A stretch of DNA of 64,000 bases, taken from positions 620,001 to 684,000 of the forward strand of contig JACJDG010000003.1 of assembly GCA_016432725.1 (NCBI GenBank), given 5' to 3'. Both the position numbers and the translations under genes were made by a program. This DNA is from Streptomyces sp. DHE7-1 (GTDB lineage: Bacteria; Actinomycetota; Actinomycetes; Streptomycetales; Streptomycetaceae). Numbering within the stretch: position 1 is the stretch's first letter; the number at the start of each line of letters is the position of its first letter. Under the pieces are notes generated by a model. The model did no database searches. It worked only from the letters and a program-made list of their open reading frames with translations, and was not told the origin of the DNA. This document shows positions 39,890 to 48,505 of the stretch, piece by piece.

Positions 39890-40755
39890 GTGGTCAACCG
39901 AGACGAGGAACCAGGGCGGGCGGCGTCCCGGCTCACCGGGCGCCGGGTCACGGCCGTGCGGGCGCCGTCCGGGTCGCCGGCCGAAGTGACGCTCGAGGGC
40001 GGCACGGTGGTGATGGTCAAGCGCGGTGACGCCCCGGGCGCGGTGCGCGCCGAGGTGACCGGGCTGCGCTGGCTGGGCGAGGCGGACGCGGTGCGGGTGC
40101 CGGCGGTGCTCGGCCACGACGAGTGGTGGATGGTCACCGAGCGGGTGCCGACCGGGCGGCCGGGCGACACGGCGGCGCTCCGCTTCGGCCGCGACCTCGC
40201 CGCCCTGCACGCCGCCGGGGCGCCCGCGTTCGGCGCGCCGCCGCCCGGCGGACCCGCGGAGGCGTACATCGGCGCCGCGCCCATGCGCAACACCCCGGCG
40301 GCCGACTGGCCCGAGTGGTACGCCGAACAGCGCGTGCTGCCGTACCTGCGGGCCGCGGCCGACGCCGGCGTCCTGCGGAGCGAGGAGACCGCCCTCATCG
40401 AGCGGGTGTGCGCGCGGCTGCCGGACCTCGCGGGACCGGCCGAGCCGCCCGCCCGGCTGCACGGCGACCTGTGGAACGGCAATGTGCTGTGGGGCGCGGA
40501 CGGGGAGGTGCGGCTCATCGATCCGGCCGCCCACGGCGGGCACCGCGAGACCGACCTGGCGATGCTCCGGCTCTTCGGCTGCCCGGGGCTGGACCGGGTG
40601 CTGGCCGGCTACACGGAGGCCGCTCCCCTGGCGGACGGCTGGCGCGGCCGGGTGGGTCTGCACCAGCTCTTCCCGCTGCTGGTGCACGTGGTGCTGTTCG
40701 GACGCGGATACGCCGACCGGGCCGTCGCCGCGGCGCACGGGCCCTGTCCGGATGA
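39890..40755 (+). CDS. Fructosamine kinase-like protein (frame break near 40730)
   Basis: A cytoplasmic kinase-fold protein of about 289 residues. LEGGTVVMVKRGD carries the ATP-binding Lys; LHGDLWNGNVLWGADG holds the catalytic loop (HGDLWxGN) and LIDPAAHGGHRETDLAM the Mg-binding Asp, all typical of the fructosamine kinase/ketosamine-3-kinase family that repairs glycated amines. GTG 39890. The original frame runs past the usual end to 40891 with an unnatural Arg/Ser-rich tail; losing one base near 40730 gives an ending at 40755, the family's normal length. I take 40755 as the end. Confidence 0.8.
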
Positions 40756-40913
40756 ATCCGCGCCGACCGCGCGCAGCCTCGCGGCCCCGGCCGGCGTCCT
40801 AGTACCTGACGCCTGCGAACGGCCTTGCTCCGGACCATGGTTACGGAGCGTAAGGAAACCAATCACCCGTTCGATTCGTATAAGGACGTGAAAGCCGAAT
40901 CAGGGAGAGACCA

Positions 40914-41105
40914 ATGCAACCGTTCACGCTCAACTACGCGCGCCCCGCAGTGCAGTTGGACGTCACCACTCCGTACGCGTACGACTCCGGACTGCAGTTG
41001 AACGTCCTCCCGGACGGGCGGATAGCCGCCACCGATCACGCCACGTTGAGAGCACTGGGGACGACGACCTCGACGGCCGGGTCCAAGACGCACTTCGACG
41101 ACTGA
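40914..41105 (+). CDS. tgmA: Graspetide (ATP-grasp-modified RiPP) precursor
   Basis: A 63-residue precursor peptide. The leader carries PFTLNYARPA (residues 3-12), the conserved family motif read by the ligase, followed by YAYDSGLQLNVLPDGRIA. The C-terminal core GTTTSTAGSKTHFDD (residues 49-63) offers hydroxyl donors Thr50-52, Ser53, Thr54, Ser57, Thr59 and Lys58, with acceptors Asp62 and Asp63, so ester or amide side-chain crosslinks would form a multicyclic peptide. GGGAGAG sits 6 bp before the ATG. The ATP-grasp ligase gene follows 17 bp later. No protease or transporter is visible alongside. Confidence 0.9.
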   Translation: MQPFTLNYARPAVQLDVTTPYAYDSGLQLNVLPDGRIAATDHATLRALGTTTSTAGSKTHFDD

Positions 41106-41122
41106 CCGCGGGCCCACGGAAG

Positions 41123-42106
41123 ATGACCGTGCTCATCCTGACCAGTGAAGAGGACGTGACGGCGGACATGGTGGTGCTCCGGCTGCGCCAGACCGGTGTG
41201 CCCGTGGTCCGGCTGGATCCCGCCGACCTCACCAACGGCGTCGCCCTGTCGGGCGAGTTCGTGCACGGCGCCTGTCGCGGGCATCTGTCCGTCGGCGGGC
41301 GCCTGGTGAGCATGAGCGGCCTGCGCTCCGTCTGGGTGCGCAGGCCGGGGGAAGCGGCCGCCCGCGCCGCCCAGCCGTCCGCCTGGCTGACCGAGGAGTC
41401 CGCCCAGGCGCTGTACGGCATGCTGCGCTCCACCGGCGCACGCTGGATGAACCATCCGGACGCGGCCCGCCGCGCCCGGCACAAGCCCTGGCAGTTGCGG
41501 CTCGCGCAGGACAGCGGTCTCGCCGTGCCGGCGACGCTGATCACGACCTTCCCGCAGGCGGCCCGGGAGTTCGCCGAACGCTTCCCGGACCTGGTGGTCA
41601 AGCCGGTCTCCGGCGCGCATCCGCAGGAGCCGCCGCGGTCCGTGCCCACCAGCCGGGTCGCGCCGGACGCGGACTTCTCAGCCGTCGCCTTCGGCCCGAC
41701 CCTGCTGCAGCGGCGGATACCCAAGCGGGCCGACATCCGGCTCACCGTCGTCGGCGACCGGCTGCTGGCCGCGCGCAAACCGGCCGACCCGGACGGCCAC
41801 CCCGACGACGTGGACGTGCGCTTCGCGCCGTCGGTCTCGCCCTGGCTCCCGGCGGAGGTGCCACCGCGCGTCGCGGAGGCAGTCCACCGCTACATGAACG
41901 ACGCCGGACTCGCCTATGGTGCCTTCGACTTCGCGGAGGACGCGGACGGGATCTGGTGGTTCCTCGAGTGCAACCAGTCGGGCCAGTTCGGTTTCGTGGA
42001 GATGGATACCGGCCAGCCGATCGCCGAGACCATCGCACGGTGGCTGGCGGCCGGCGGCGAGCCGGCGGTGCCGGACGCGGGCGGCGACCGGGACGAGGCG
42101 TCGTGA
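41123..42106 (+). CDS. tgmB: ATP-grasp graspetide ligase
   Basis: A 327-residue ATP-grasp enzyme that activates the Asp side chains of the precursor as acyl phosphates and joins them to Thr/Ser hydroxyls (or Lys). Visible: N-terminal domain MTVLILTSEEDVTADMVV, ATP-grasp Lys segments KPWQLRLAQDSG and LVVKPVSG, the LQRRIPKRADIRLTVVGD strand, and the Mg-binding end FLECNQSGQFGFVE (Glu and Asn). It is the classic partner of TgmA and lies 17 bp downstream of it. Intact and full length. The next gene starts 35 bp later on the same strand. Confidence 0.93.
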   Translation: MTVLILTSEEDVTADMVVLRLRQTGVPVVRLDPADLTNGVALSGEFVHGACRGHLSVGGRLVSMSGLRSVWVRRPGEAAARAAQPSAWLTEESAQALYGMLRSTGARWMNHPDAARRARHKPWQLRLAQDSGLAVPATLITTFPQAAREFAERFPDLVVKPVSGAHPQEPPRSVPTSRVAPDADFSAVAFGPTLLQRRIPKRADIRLTVVGDRLLAARKPADPDGHPDDVDVRFAPSVSPWLPAEVPPRVAEAVHRYMNDAGLAYGAFDFAEDADGIWWFLECNQSGQFGFVEMDTGQPIAETIARWLAAGGEPAVPDAGGDRDEAS

Positions 42107-42141
42107 CGCCGTCGGATCCGGTCCGGAGAAAGGGAGACGAC

Positions 42142-43031
42142 ATGCGCATCGGACTGCTGGGAACGGGCCCGTGGGCCCAGGCGGCCCACGCCCCCGCTCT
42201 CGCCGGGCACCCCGGCCTGGACTTCACCGGGGTGTGGGGCCGCAGCCCGGAGGCGGCCGCCGAGCTGGCGGCGCGGTACGGGGTGCGGGCGTACGACGAC
42301 GTGGACGCGCTGCTCGCCGACGTGGACGCGGTCGCGATGGCGTTGCCGCCGTCCGTGCAGGCGGAGCTGGCGGTGCGGGCCGCCCGGGCGGGCCGTCATC
42401 TGCTGCTGGACAAGCCGCTGGCGGCGGGGTGGCCGAGGGGCGGGCCGTCGTCGAGGCGGTGGACCGGGCCCAGGTGGCCTCCGTGGTGTTCTTCACCACC
42501 CGCTTCCAGAAGGAGCCGGAGGAGTGGATCGAGGAACAGGCCGCCACGGCGGGCTGGTTCACGGCGCGGGCGCAGTGGCTGGGGGCGGTGTTCACCGGTG
42601 ACAGCCCGTTCGCGCACTCCCCCTGGCGACGGGAGAAGGGCGCGCTGTGGGACGTGGGACCGCACGCGCTCTCCCTGCTGCTGCCGGTGCTCGGCGATGT
42701 CCGGCAGGTCGCGGCCGCGGTGCACGGCCCAGCCGACACCGTGCACCTGGTCCTCGACCACGCCACCGGCGCGTCCAGCACGGTCACCCTGAGCCTGACG
42801 GCACCGCCGGCCGCGGCCGGGGCCGACCTCGAGCTGCGCGGTGAGACCGGGACAGCGGTGCTGCCGAGGAGCTCCGAGGGCGCGGTCCCCGCTCTCGCCC
42901 GGGCCGCCGACGCCCTCCTGGCCGCGGCCCGGACCGGCCGCCGGCACCCCTGCGACGCCGGCTTCGGCCTGCGCGTCACCGAGATCCTCGCGACGGCCGA
43001 GGCCCGCCTGGCGGGCCGCACGACCGAGTAG
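42142..43031 (+). CDS. Gfo/Idh/MocA-family oxidoreductase (frame break near 42427)
   Basis: An NAD(P)-dependent dehydrogenase of about 297 residues. Rossmann start MRIGLLGTGPWAQAAHAPAL, then VWGRSPEAAAELAARYGV and the family EKP-like signature written here as LLLDKPLAAG. The C-terminal half gives the mixed sheet with GALWDVGPHALSLLLPVLGD (the catalytic Asp/His pair). A lost base in the G run 42426-42429 splits the frame. ATG 42142 follows AAAGGGAGA. Only 35 bp from tgmB on the same strand, so it may be cotranscribed; whether it acts on the peptide or a sugar is unknown. Confidence 0.85.
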
Positions 43032-43212
43032 TCCTGCCGGCGAACCCGCCCCCGTGACCGGCGGGCCGCCGTCCGTGGGGCGGGCGGGTTCGCCGGGGGT
43101 GGGTTCGTCGGGGGCGGGCGGCGGATCGACGAGGGGCGGGCCCCGACGGCCGCCCCGCCGGGCGGCGGCGCCGACGGAGGTGGGGGCCCCGGGGTCGGCG
43201 TAGCGTGGGAAT

Positions 43213-44318
43213 GTGACTGGGGTACGCGGCCGGGCGTCGCGTCGGAACGCGGAGGATCGTGGCTGGCTGCGGGGCGCGCCGCCGCCGCGGTGGGTGCGGG
43301 TGCTGCCGGTGCTGCTGCTCGTGGCGGTGACCGTGGCCACGCTCACCACCCCGACGGCGAGTGATCTCGGGTTCCTGCTGGGCGCGATCCCGCCGCTCGC
43401 GGTCCTGTCGTACGGCCCCTGGGGACGGCGGCGCTGGGCGGCGCGGTCGTCGTGGTGCTCCATGTGCCGGCCACGCATCTGAACCGCCCCGGCAACACCG
43501 ATCTGCTCACCATCGTGTTCGTCGCCGTGCTGAGCGTGTTCGTGTCCTACGTGCGCAGTCACCGGGACGCCCAGCTGGTCGTGGAGCGGGCGATCGGGGA
43601 GGCCGTGCAGCGAGCGGTGATGCCCCCGCTGCCGGAGCGGGTCGGGCAGATCGGCTGCGGCGGTTTCTACCGGGCGGCGCAGGACGGAACGCTGGTCGGC
43701 GGCGACTTTTTCGACGTACGGGACGGGCCCGGCGGTGTCCGGGCGGTGATGGGTGACGTGCGGGGTCACGGTCTGGCCGCCATGGCGACGGTGGTGTCCC
43801 TGCTGGGCGCGTTCCGCGAGGCCGCCCTCGACCAGCCGGACCTGGAGGCGGTCGCGGCCCGGATGGACCGAAGACTCGGCGTGGACGCGGCCGGCGACGG
43901 GCAGACGGAGCTGTTCGCCACCGCCGTGCTCCTGGAGTTCACCGGCGACGCCGGCGCGGTGCGGGTGGTGGCCTGCGGTCATCCGCCGCCCGTGCTGCTG
44001 CACGAGGGGCGGGCCCGGGAGACGATCGTGGCCCCGGGCCCGCCGCTGGGCATCGGGCTGGTCGGTCTGGACCCGCCGAAGGAGGTCACGCTCTCCCTCA
44101 CCCCGGGCGACCGGCTGCTGCTGGCCTCGGACGGGGTCTGGGAGGCGCGGGACGCCACCGGCGCCTTCTATCCGCTGCCCGAGCGGCTCCCGCACCTGGC
44201 CGCGGCCGCCCCCGCCGAGCTGCCCGGCGCGGTGTGGGAGGACCTGGCGCGGCTCAGCTACGAGGTCCGTGACGACGCCAGCATGCTGGTGCTCACACCC
44301 CTGCCGCCGGCCGCCTGA
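43213..44318 (+). CDS. Membrane-anchored PP2C phosphatase (frame break near 43423)
   Basis: A phosphatase of about 369 residues. An N-terminal region of about 110 residues has three hydrophobic segments (VLPVLLLVAVTVATL, FLLGAIPPLAVLS, LLTIVFVAVLSVFVSYV), then a linker helix and a SpoIIE-type PP2C domain with VGGDFFDVRD, GDVRGHGLAAMA, LLASDGVWEARD and RDDASMLVL. This architecture is common in Streptomyces RsbU-like proteins. GTG 43213. One base seems lost in 43421-43424, between helices 2 and 3. The direct target, a phosphorylated STAS protein, is not identified. Confidence 0.85.
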
Positions 44319-44376
44319 CCGGTGCCCCGGTCCACATCTGACCGGTACCCCGGTCCCCGCCCGCGCGGCGCACCGG

Positions 44377-44817
44377 TCAGCCCACGTCCCAGAGGAACCG
44401 GTGGGTGTGGATACCGAAGTACGGGAAGGACTGGATCTCGCGGACGCCCTCGACGGGCCGGACCACGTCGTTGACGAAGTCCAGCAGATCCCTGGGCCCC
44501 GGTGCCACCACCTCGACGAACAGGTCGAAGCCGCCGGCGGTGAGCACCGAGTAGACCACCTCGGGGCGGGCGGCGAGCGCGTCGGCCACGGTCCGCGGGT
44601 CGCCGTCGACGCCGATGCCGAGCAGGGCCATCGCCTGCCCGCCCATGGCCATCGGGTCGGTGACGCCGACGACCTGGACGGCCCGGGAGTCCAGCAGGCG
44701 CTGCAGGCGCTGCCTGGCCGCCGAGGCGGACAGGCCGACCCTGGGGCCGAGGTCGGCGTAGGCGATGCGGCCGTCGGTCTGCAGCTCGCGCAGGATGGCG
44801 CGGTCGATCTCGTCCAT
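44377..44817 (-). CDS. AsnC/Lrp-family regulator
   Basis: A 146-residue feast/famine regulator. Residues 1-50 form the HTH (IDRAILRELQTDGRIAYADLGPRVGLSASAARQRLQRL), residues 65-146 the RAM ligand/oligomerisation domain (AMALLGIGVDGDPRTVADAL, VVYSVLTAGGFDLFVEVV). It starts 19 bp after the aminotransferase stop on the same strand, so the two form one operon, and it probably senses an amino acid or the aminotransferase substrate. A 12-bp-arm dyad upstream of the aminotransferase is a likely binding site. Confidence 0.93.
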   Translation of the reverse strand: MDEIDRAILRELQTDGRIAYADLGPRVGLSASAARQRLQRLLDSRAVQVVGVTDPMAMGGQAMALLGIGVDGDPRTVADALAARPEVVYSVLTAGGFDLFVEVVAPGPRDLLDFVNDVVRPVEGVREIQSFPYFGIHTHRFLWDVG

Positions 44818-44836
44818 CGGGGCCGGCCGTCCTCTC

Positions 44837-46186
44837 TCACTCCGCCAGTTCGGCCAGGGCCGCGGCGAAGACCTCGGTGTGGGTGTCGACGTCCTGCTCG
44901 GTGGTGTCGGGGCACATGAGCGCCATGTTGTGGAACGGGGTCAGCAGGATGCCCCGGTTGGCGAGGTAGAGGTGCAGGAAGTCCTCCAGCTCCGGGTCGG
45001 CGGCGGCCGCGGACTCGGTGCCGGTGCGGGGTGCCGGGGAGGTGAAACGGTACTCGGTGCGGGCGCCGAGCCGGCTGACGGACCAGGGCAGCCGGTGGGT
45101 CTCGACACCGGCCCGGACACCCGCCTCGAAGCGTTCGGAGAGCCCCGCCATGCGGGAGAAGGCCTCGTCGGTGAGCACGTGCTCCAGGGTGGCGCGGGTC
45201 GCGGCCATCGACAGGGCGTTCCCGGCGAGGGTGCCGCCCACGCCGCCCATGTCCACCAGGTCCAGGTCGTCGCGGCCCAGCAGCCGCTCGGCCAGTTCGT
45301 CGGACAGGCCGTACGCGCCGGCCGGGATGCCGCCCCCGATCGCCTTGCCGATGGTCAGCAGGTCGGGGTCGAGGTCCCAGGCGGCCGTGCAGCCGCCGGG
45401 TCCGGCGGAGAAGGTGTGGGTCTCGTCGTTGATCAGCAGCACGCCGTAGCGCCGGGTCAGGTCGCGGACTCCGGCGAGGTAGCCGGGCTCGGGCAGCACG
45501 ATGCCGATGTTGGTGAGCGCGGGTTCCATGAGCACGGCGGCGACGTCGCCGTGGGCCAGTTCGCGTTCGAGTCCGGCGAGGTCGTTGAACTCGGCGACCC
45601 GGCTGGTCAGCGTGGTGTCGCACGGGGCGCCGACGTTGCCGGGGCGGTCCGCGCCCCGGCCGTCGGGACCGACGACGATCAGCGACTCGTCGACGCTGCC
45701 GTGGTAGCAGTAGCTGTTGAAAAGGATCTTCGGGCGGCCGGTGACGGCCCGGGCCAGGCGGATCGCCCAGCGGTTGGCGTCGGTCGCGGTCAGCGAGAAG
45801 CTCCAGCGGGCCAGGCCGAAGCGCCGGGTCAGCTCGGCGCCGACCCACTCGGCGTCCTCGGTGGGCAGCATCGCGGTGGCCCCGCCCAGGGTCCCGTACC
45901 GGTGCTGGACCGCCTCGGCCACGGGCGCCGGCGAGTGTCCGGCCATCGCGCCCGTGTCACCGAGGCAGAAGTCGATGTACTCGTGGCCGTCCACGTCGGT
46001 GATCCGGGCCCCGCGTGCCCCGGCGAGATAGCGGGGGAAGGCACCGGCGGTCTTGTTCATCCAGGTCATCGGCACCCGGCCGAAGAGATGGTCGGCCCGG
46101 GCGTAGGCCGCCCTGGAACGCGGGTTCCGGCGTTCGGCCTCGGCGCTCTCGCGGGCCAGGAGTGCGTGCAGACGCGTGCGGTCCAT
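44837..46186 (-). CDS. Class III (GSA-like) PLP aminotransferase
   Basis: A 449-residue fold-type I PLP enzyme. Marks: DVDGHEYIDFCLGDTGAMAGHS near residue 65, FNSYCYHGSVDE, MEPALTNIGIVLPEPGYL, LLINDETHTFSAGPGG with the cofactor Asp/Glu, and LLTIGKAIGGGIPAGAYG with the Schiff-base Lys. These resemble glutamate-1-semialdehyde 2,1-aminomutase and related aminotransferases, but the context (no heme genes, own AsnC regulator) points to a dedicated amino-acid aminotransferase. GAGGTACTCC precedes the ATG at 46186. Intact. Cotranscribed with the downstream AsnC regulator. Confidence 0.9.
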   Translation of the reverse strand: MDRTRLHALLARESAEAERRNPRSRAAYARADHLFGRVPMTWMNKTAGAFPRYLAGARGARITDVDGHEYIDFCLGDTGAMAGHSPAPVAEAVQHRYGTLGGATAMLPTEDAEWVGAELTRRFGLARWSFSLTATDANRWAIRLARAVTGRPKILFNSYCYHGSVDESLIVVGPDGRGADRPGNVGAPCDTTLTSRVAEFNDLAGLERELAHGDVAAVLMEPALTNIGIVLPEPGYLAGVRDLTRRYGVLLINDETHTFSAGPGGCTAAWDLDPDLLTIGKAIGGGIPAGAYGLSDELAERLLGRDDLDLVDMGGVGGTLAGNALSMAATRATLEHVLTDEAFSRMAGLSERFEAGVRAGVETHRLPWSVSRLGARTEYRFTSPAPRTGTESAAAADPELEDFLHLYLANRGILLTPFHNMALMCPDTTEQDVDTHTEVFAAALAELAE

Positions 46187-46265
46187 GGAGTACCTCGGGT
46201 GGTGCTGGACGACGGAACAGCGGGAGCCTACGGCGGGAACGACTTCCGATCAAGCCCTGACAATC

Positions 46266-46291
46266 GAATCGATCGTCGTGACGATCGATTC
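46266..46291. promoter_or_regulatory. 26-bp dyad, candidate AsnC/Lrp operator
   Basis: Perfect inverted repeat with 12-bp arms GAATCGATCGTC (46266-46277) and GACGATCGATTC (46280-46291) around a 2-bp centre. It lies 80 bp upstream of the aminotransferase start in an AT-richer gap, the natural place for autoregulation by the AsnC protein encoded in the same operon. The remaining bases of the 297-bp gap (46187-46483) show no gene. Confidence 0.6.
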
Positions 46292-46483
46292 CGTTGCCGC
46301 CCGTTCAGCGGACTGGCGCGTGTCAAGGGCGCGCCTCAAACGCCAGGCTGCGCCACCCCTTCCGCCAGATAGAAATATCTACCAGCATGCATATGCCGGG
46401 TTGGCGTGCGCCTGCACCGCTGTGCCCGGTCATGACCGTTTCCCGCGCCGCGGGCGGACGAGCGAGACGACCCGGAGCAGTGC

Positions 46484-46951
46484 ATGACGAACGCGATGTG
46501 GATGCGGGGCGTGGAGTGGCTCGCCGCGGCGGCGGCCGACCCGCGGGCCTGCAAATGGGAGTGGGATCACGGTGACGGCATCTCGGTCCTGGAGGCGGGC
46601 CGTTTCTGGGACGTGCTGAGCGTGCCCGACCGGCTCGGCCTGCTCACCCTGGACCTGCTGTGGCGGCCCGCCCTGCCCGTGCCCGGCCCGACCCTGGTGG
46701 ACACCACCGCGGGGCGGGTCGGGTTCTTCCTGCCGCCCGACCCCGCCGGCGGCTGGGTCGGCGCCGGCCTGCGGTACGCGACCAAGGGGTCCTGGGTCGC
46801 GGTGCCCCCGCCGTACCGGCCCGCCCGCTCGCTGGAGTGGCTGATCCCGCCGGACGGCACCGGCGCGCTCCACACGCCCGGCACCCTGGAGGCGGCGCTG
46901 CGGCAGGCCAACGGCATGCTGGCGGTCACGGCTCCCCTGTGCGGGCGATAG
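46484..46951 (+). CDS. Conserved hypothetical protein
   Basis: A 155-residue soluble protein beginning MTNAMWMRGVEWLAAAAADP. Trp-rich segments (KWEWDHGDGISVLEAGRFWD, GGWVGAGLRYATKGSWVAVP) and a closing LEWLIPPDGTGALHTPGTLE resemble a streptomycete family loosely similar to the N-terminal bifunctional primase/polymerase fold, but I see no catalytic acidic triad and do not assign that role. CGGAGCAG lies upstream of the ATG. Transcribed away from the aminotransferase operon. Function unknown. Confidence 0.7.
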   Translation: MTNAMWMRGVEWLAAAAADPRACKWEWDHGDGISVLEAGRFWDVLSVPDRLGLLTLDLLWRPALPVPGPTLVDTTAGRVGFFLPPDPAGGWVGAGLRYATKGSWVAVPPPYRPARSLEWLIPPDGTGALHTPGTLEAALRQANGMLAVTAPLCGR

Positions 46952-47119
46952 CGGGCCGCCCCGAAGGCCGCCGCTCCGCCACGAGTTGAGCGGCCGCGGC
47001 CTGCCGCGGCGCCACCGGCGGCCGACGGGCGGGGCCCGGGCGACGCCCCTATCCTGAGCAGGCAGGGCTCCGACGTCTCGCCCACCGCACGTCCGGCTCT
47101 CATGTCGTTGGAGTCGCCC

Positions 47120-48373
47120 ATGTCGCACTCGCTCGCACGCCTGCGCCGGGGGGCCGTGACCGCCGTCGTGGTGGGGACACTGACGGTACCGCTCGCGGGT
47201 GGACCCGCCGGGGCGGCGCCGGCCGCCGCACCCGCCGTGTCCGCCGCCGGGTCACCGAGCCCCTCCCCCTCCGGACCGGACGCCGTCCGCGCCCTCACCC
47301 CCGACGTGACCCGTCGGATCGACGCCGCCGTGCGGCAGGTGATGCGCACCGCGAACGTGCCCGGCGTGAGCGTCGGCGTCTGGACGCCGGACCGCGGCAG
47401 TCACGTCCGCTCGTTCGGCGTGGCCGACAGGAGCGACGGCCGGAGGATGACGCCGGACATGTACGTGCGGATCGGCAGCGAGACCAAGACGTTCACCGTG
47501 ACGGCGCTGCTGCAGCTGGTCGACGAGGGGAAGGCCGGCCTGGACGACCCGATCGGCAAGTACATCGGCGGGGTGCCGAACGGGGACCGGATCACCCTGC
47601 GCGAGCTGGCCGGGATGCGCAGTGGGCTGTTCAACTACTCCGAGGACGACGGCTTCTTCAAGGCCCTCACGTCCGACCCGCAACGCCCCTTCACTCCACG
47701 CCAGTTGCTCGGCTACGCCTTCAGGCACCCGGTGATGTTCCCGCCGGGACGGAAGTTCTACTACAGCAACACCAACCTCATCCTGCTCGGCCTGGTCGTC
47801 GAGAAGCAGAGCGGGCAGAACCTCGGGGACTACATCCGACGGCACATCCTCGTCCCGGCCGGGATGAAGGACACCTCGTTCCCGTCCGGCGCGGAGTTCC
47901 CCTCCCCGCACCCGCAGGGCTACACGGACCAGACGGCCGACGGCAAGGTGCAGGGCACGGCCGACTGGAACCCCTCGTGGGGATGGGCGGCCGGCGCCAT
48001 GATCTCCACCCTGGGCGACCTGCGGACCTGGGCGCCCACGGTGGCGACCGGCCGCTTCCCGGACGGCCGGCGGATGATCAGTCCGGCCGCCCAGCGGCAG
48101 CGGCTGATCACACCGCCCACGCCGATCCCGGGCGCCGGGTACGGGCTGGGGATCTTCGACGTCCAGGGGTGGATCGGCCACAACGGCTCGCTGCCGGGCT
48201 ACGAGACCCTGACCGTCTACCTGCCCGAGGCCCGGACGACCCTCGTGGTGGCCCTCAACACCGACATCGGCCACGACAACCAGGAACCGAGCACCCTGTT
48301 CGGTCAGGCGATCACGAGGATCATCTCGCCCGGCCACGTCTTCGACCTGCCGGCCCAACCCGCCGCGCGGTGA
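47120..48373 (+). CDS. Secreted serine hydrolase (beta-lactamase/DD-peptidase family)
   Basis: A 417-residue exported protein. A signal peptide (RRGAVTAVVVGTLTVPLAGGPAGA) and a Pro/Ser linker precede a class C beta-lactamase-like domain: nucleophile Ser120 and Lys123 in GSETK, Tyr in YYSNTN (the Y-x-N motif) and GHNGSLPG as the third box. This matches S12-family D-alanyl-D-alanine carboxypeptidases and esterases; true beta-lactam resistance is not implied. The ATG at 47120 (GGAG 8 bp upstream) is preferred over 47102. Ends convergently with the PucR gene. Confidence 0.88.
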   Translation: MSHSLARLRRGAVTAVVVGTLTVPLAGGPAGAAPAAAPAVSAAGSPSPSPSGPDAVRALTPDVTRRIDAAVRQVMRTANVPGVSVGVWTPDRGSHVRSFGVADRSDGRRMTPDMYVRIGSETKTFTVTALLQLVDEGKAGLDDPIGKYIGGVPNGDRITLRELAGMRSGLFNYSEDDGFFKALTSDPQRPFTPRQLLGYAFRHPVMFPPGRKFYYSNTNLILLGLVVEKQSGQNLGDYIRRHILVPAGMKDTSFPSGAEFPSPHPQGYTDQTADGKVQGTADWNPSWGWAAGAMISTLGDLRTWAPTVATGRFPDGRRMISPAAQRQRLITPPTPIPGAGYGLGIFDVQGWIGHNGSLPGYETLTVYLPEARTTLVVALNTDIGHDNQEPSTLFGQAITRIISPGHVFDLPAQPAAR

Positions 48374-48456
48374 GACCGTGCCGCGGAGCGGAGGGCGGGG
48401 CCCCGACCGGTCCCCCGTGCCGGTCGTGCCCCGCGGACCGCCGACGTTACGCGCGT

Positions 48457-48479
48457 GGCACGGCGACGGGTACCGTGCC
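48457..48479. terminator. Hairpin between convergent genes
   Basis: GGCACGG (48457-48463) pairs with CCGTGCC (48473-48479) around a 9-nt loop, in the 132-bp gap between the serine hydrolase and PucR-type gene. Modest stem; strand of action unclear. Confidence 0.4.
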
Positions 48480-48505
48480 CGTGCCCTTCCGCCGGCGCCG
48501 GCGAC

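Noticed and set aside
37514..40738. A 1,074-codon minus-strand open frame
   Set aside because: Shadow of the Vgb-like, SCO6745-type and kinase-like genes; its repeats simply mirror the propeller blades.
44300..44365. A tandem repeat (TGACCGGTGCCCCGGTCC and TGACCGGTACCCCGGTCC)
   Set aside because: Only two copies of about 23 bp just after a stop codon; probably slippage, with no clear hairpin or function.
42396..45848. A 1,150-codon minus-strand open frame
   Set aside because: Same reasons: it lies opposite or out of frame with the oxidoreductase, phosphatase, AsnC and aminotransferase genes and shows no family motif.
46484..46951. Primase/polymerase function for the hypothetical protein
   Set aside because: The resemblance is vague and no catalytic acidic residues are visible.
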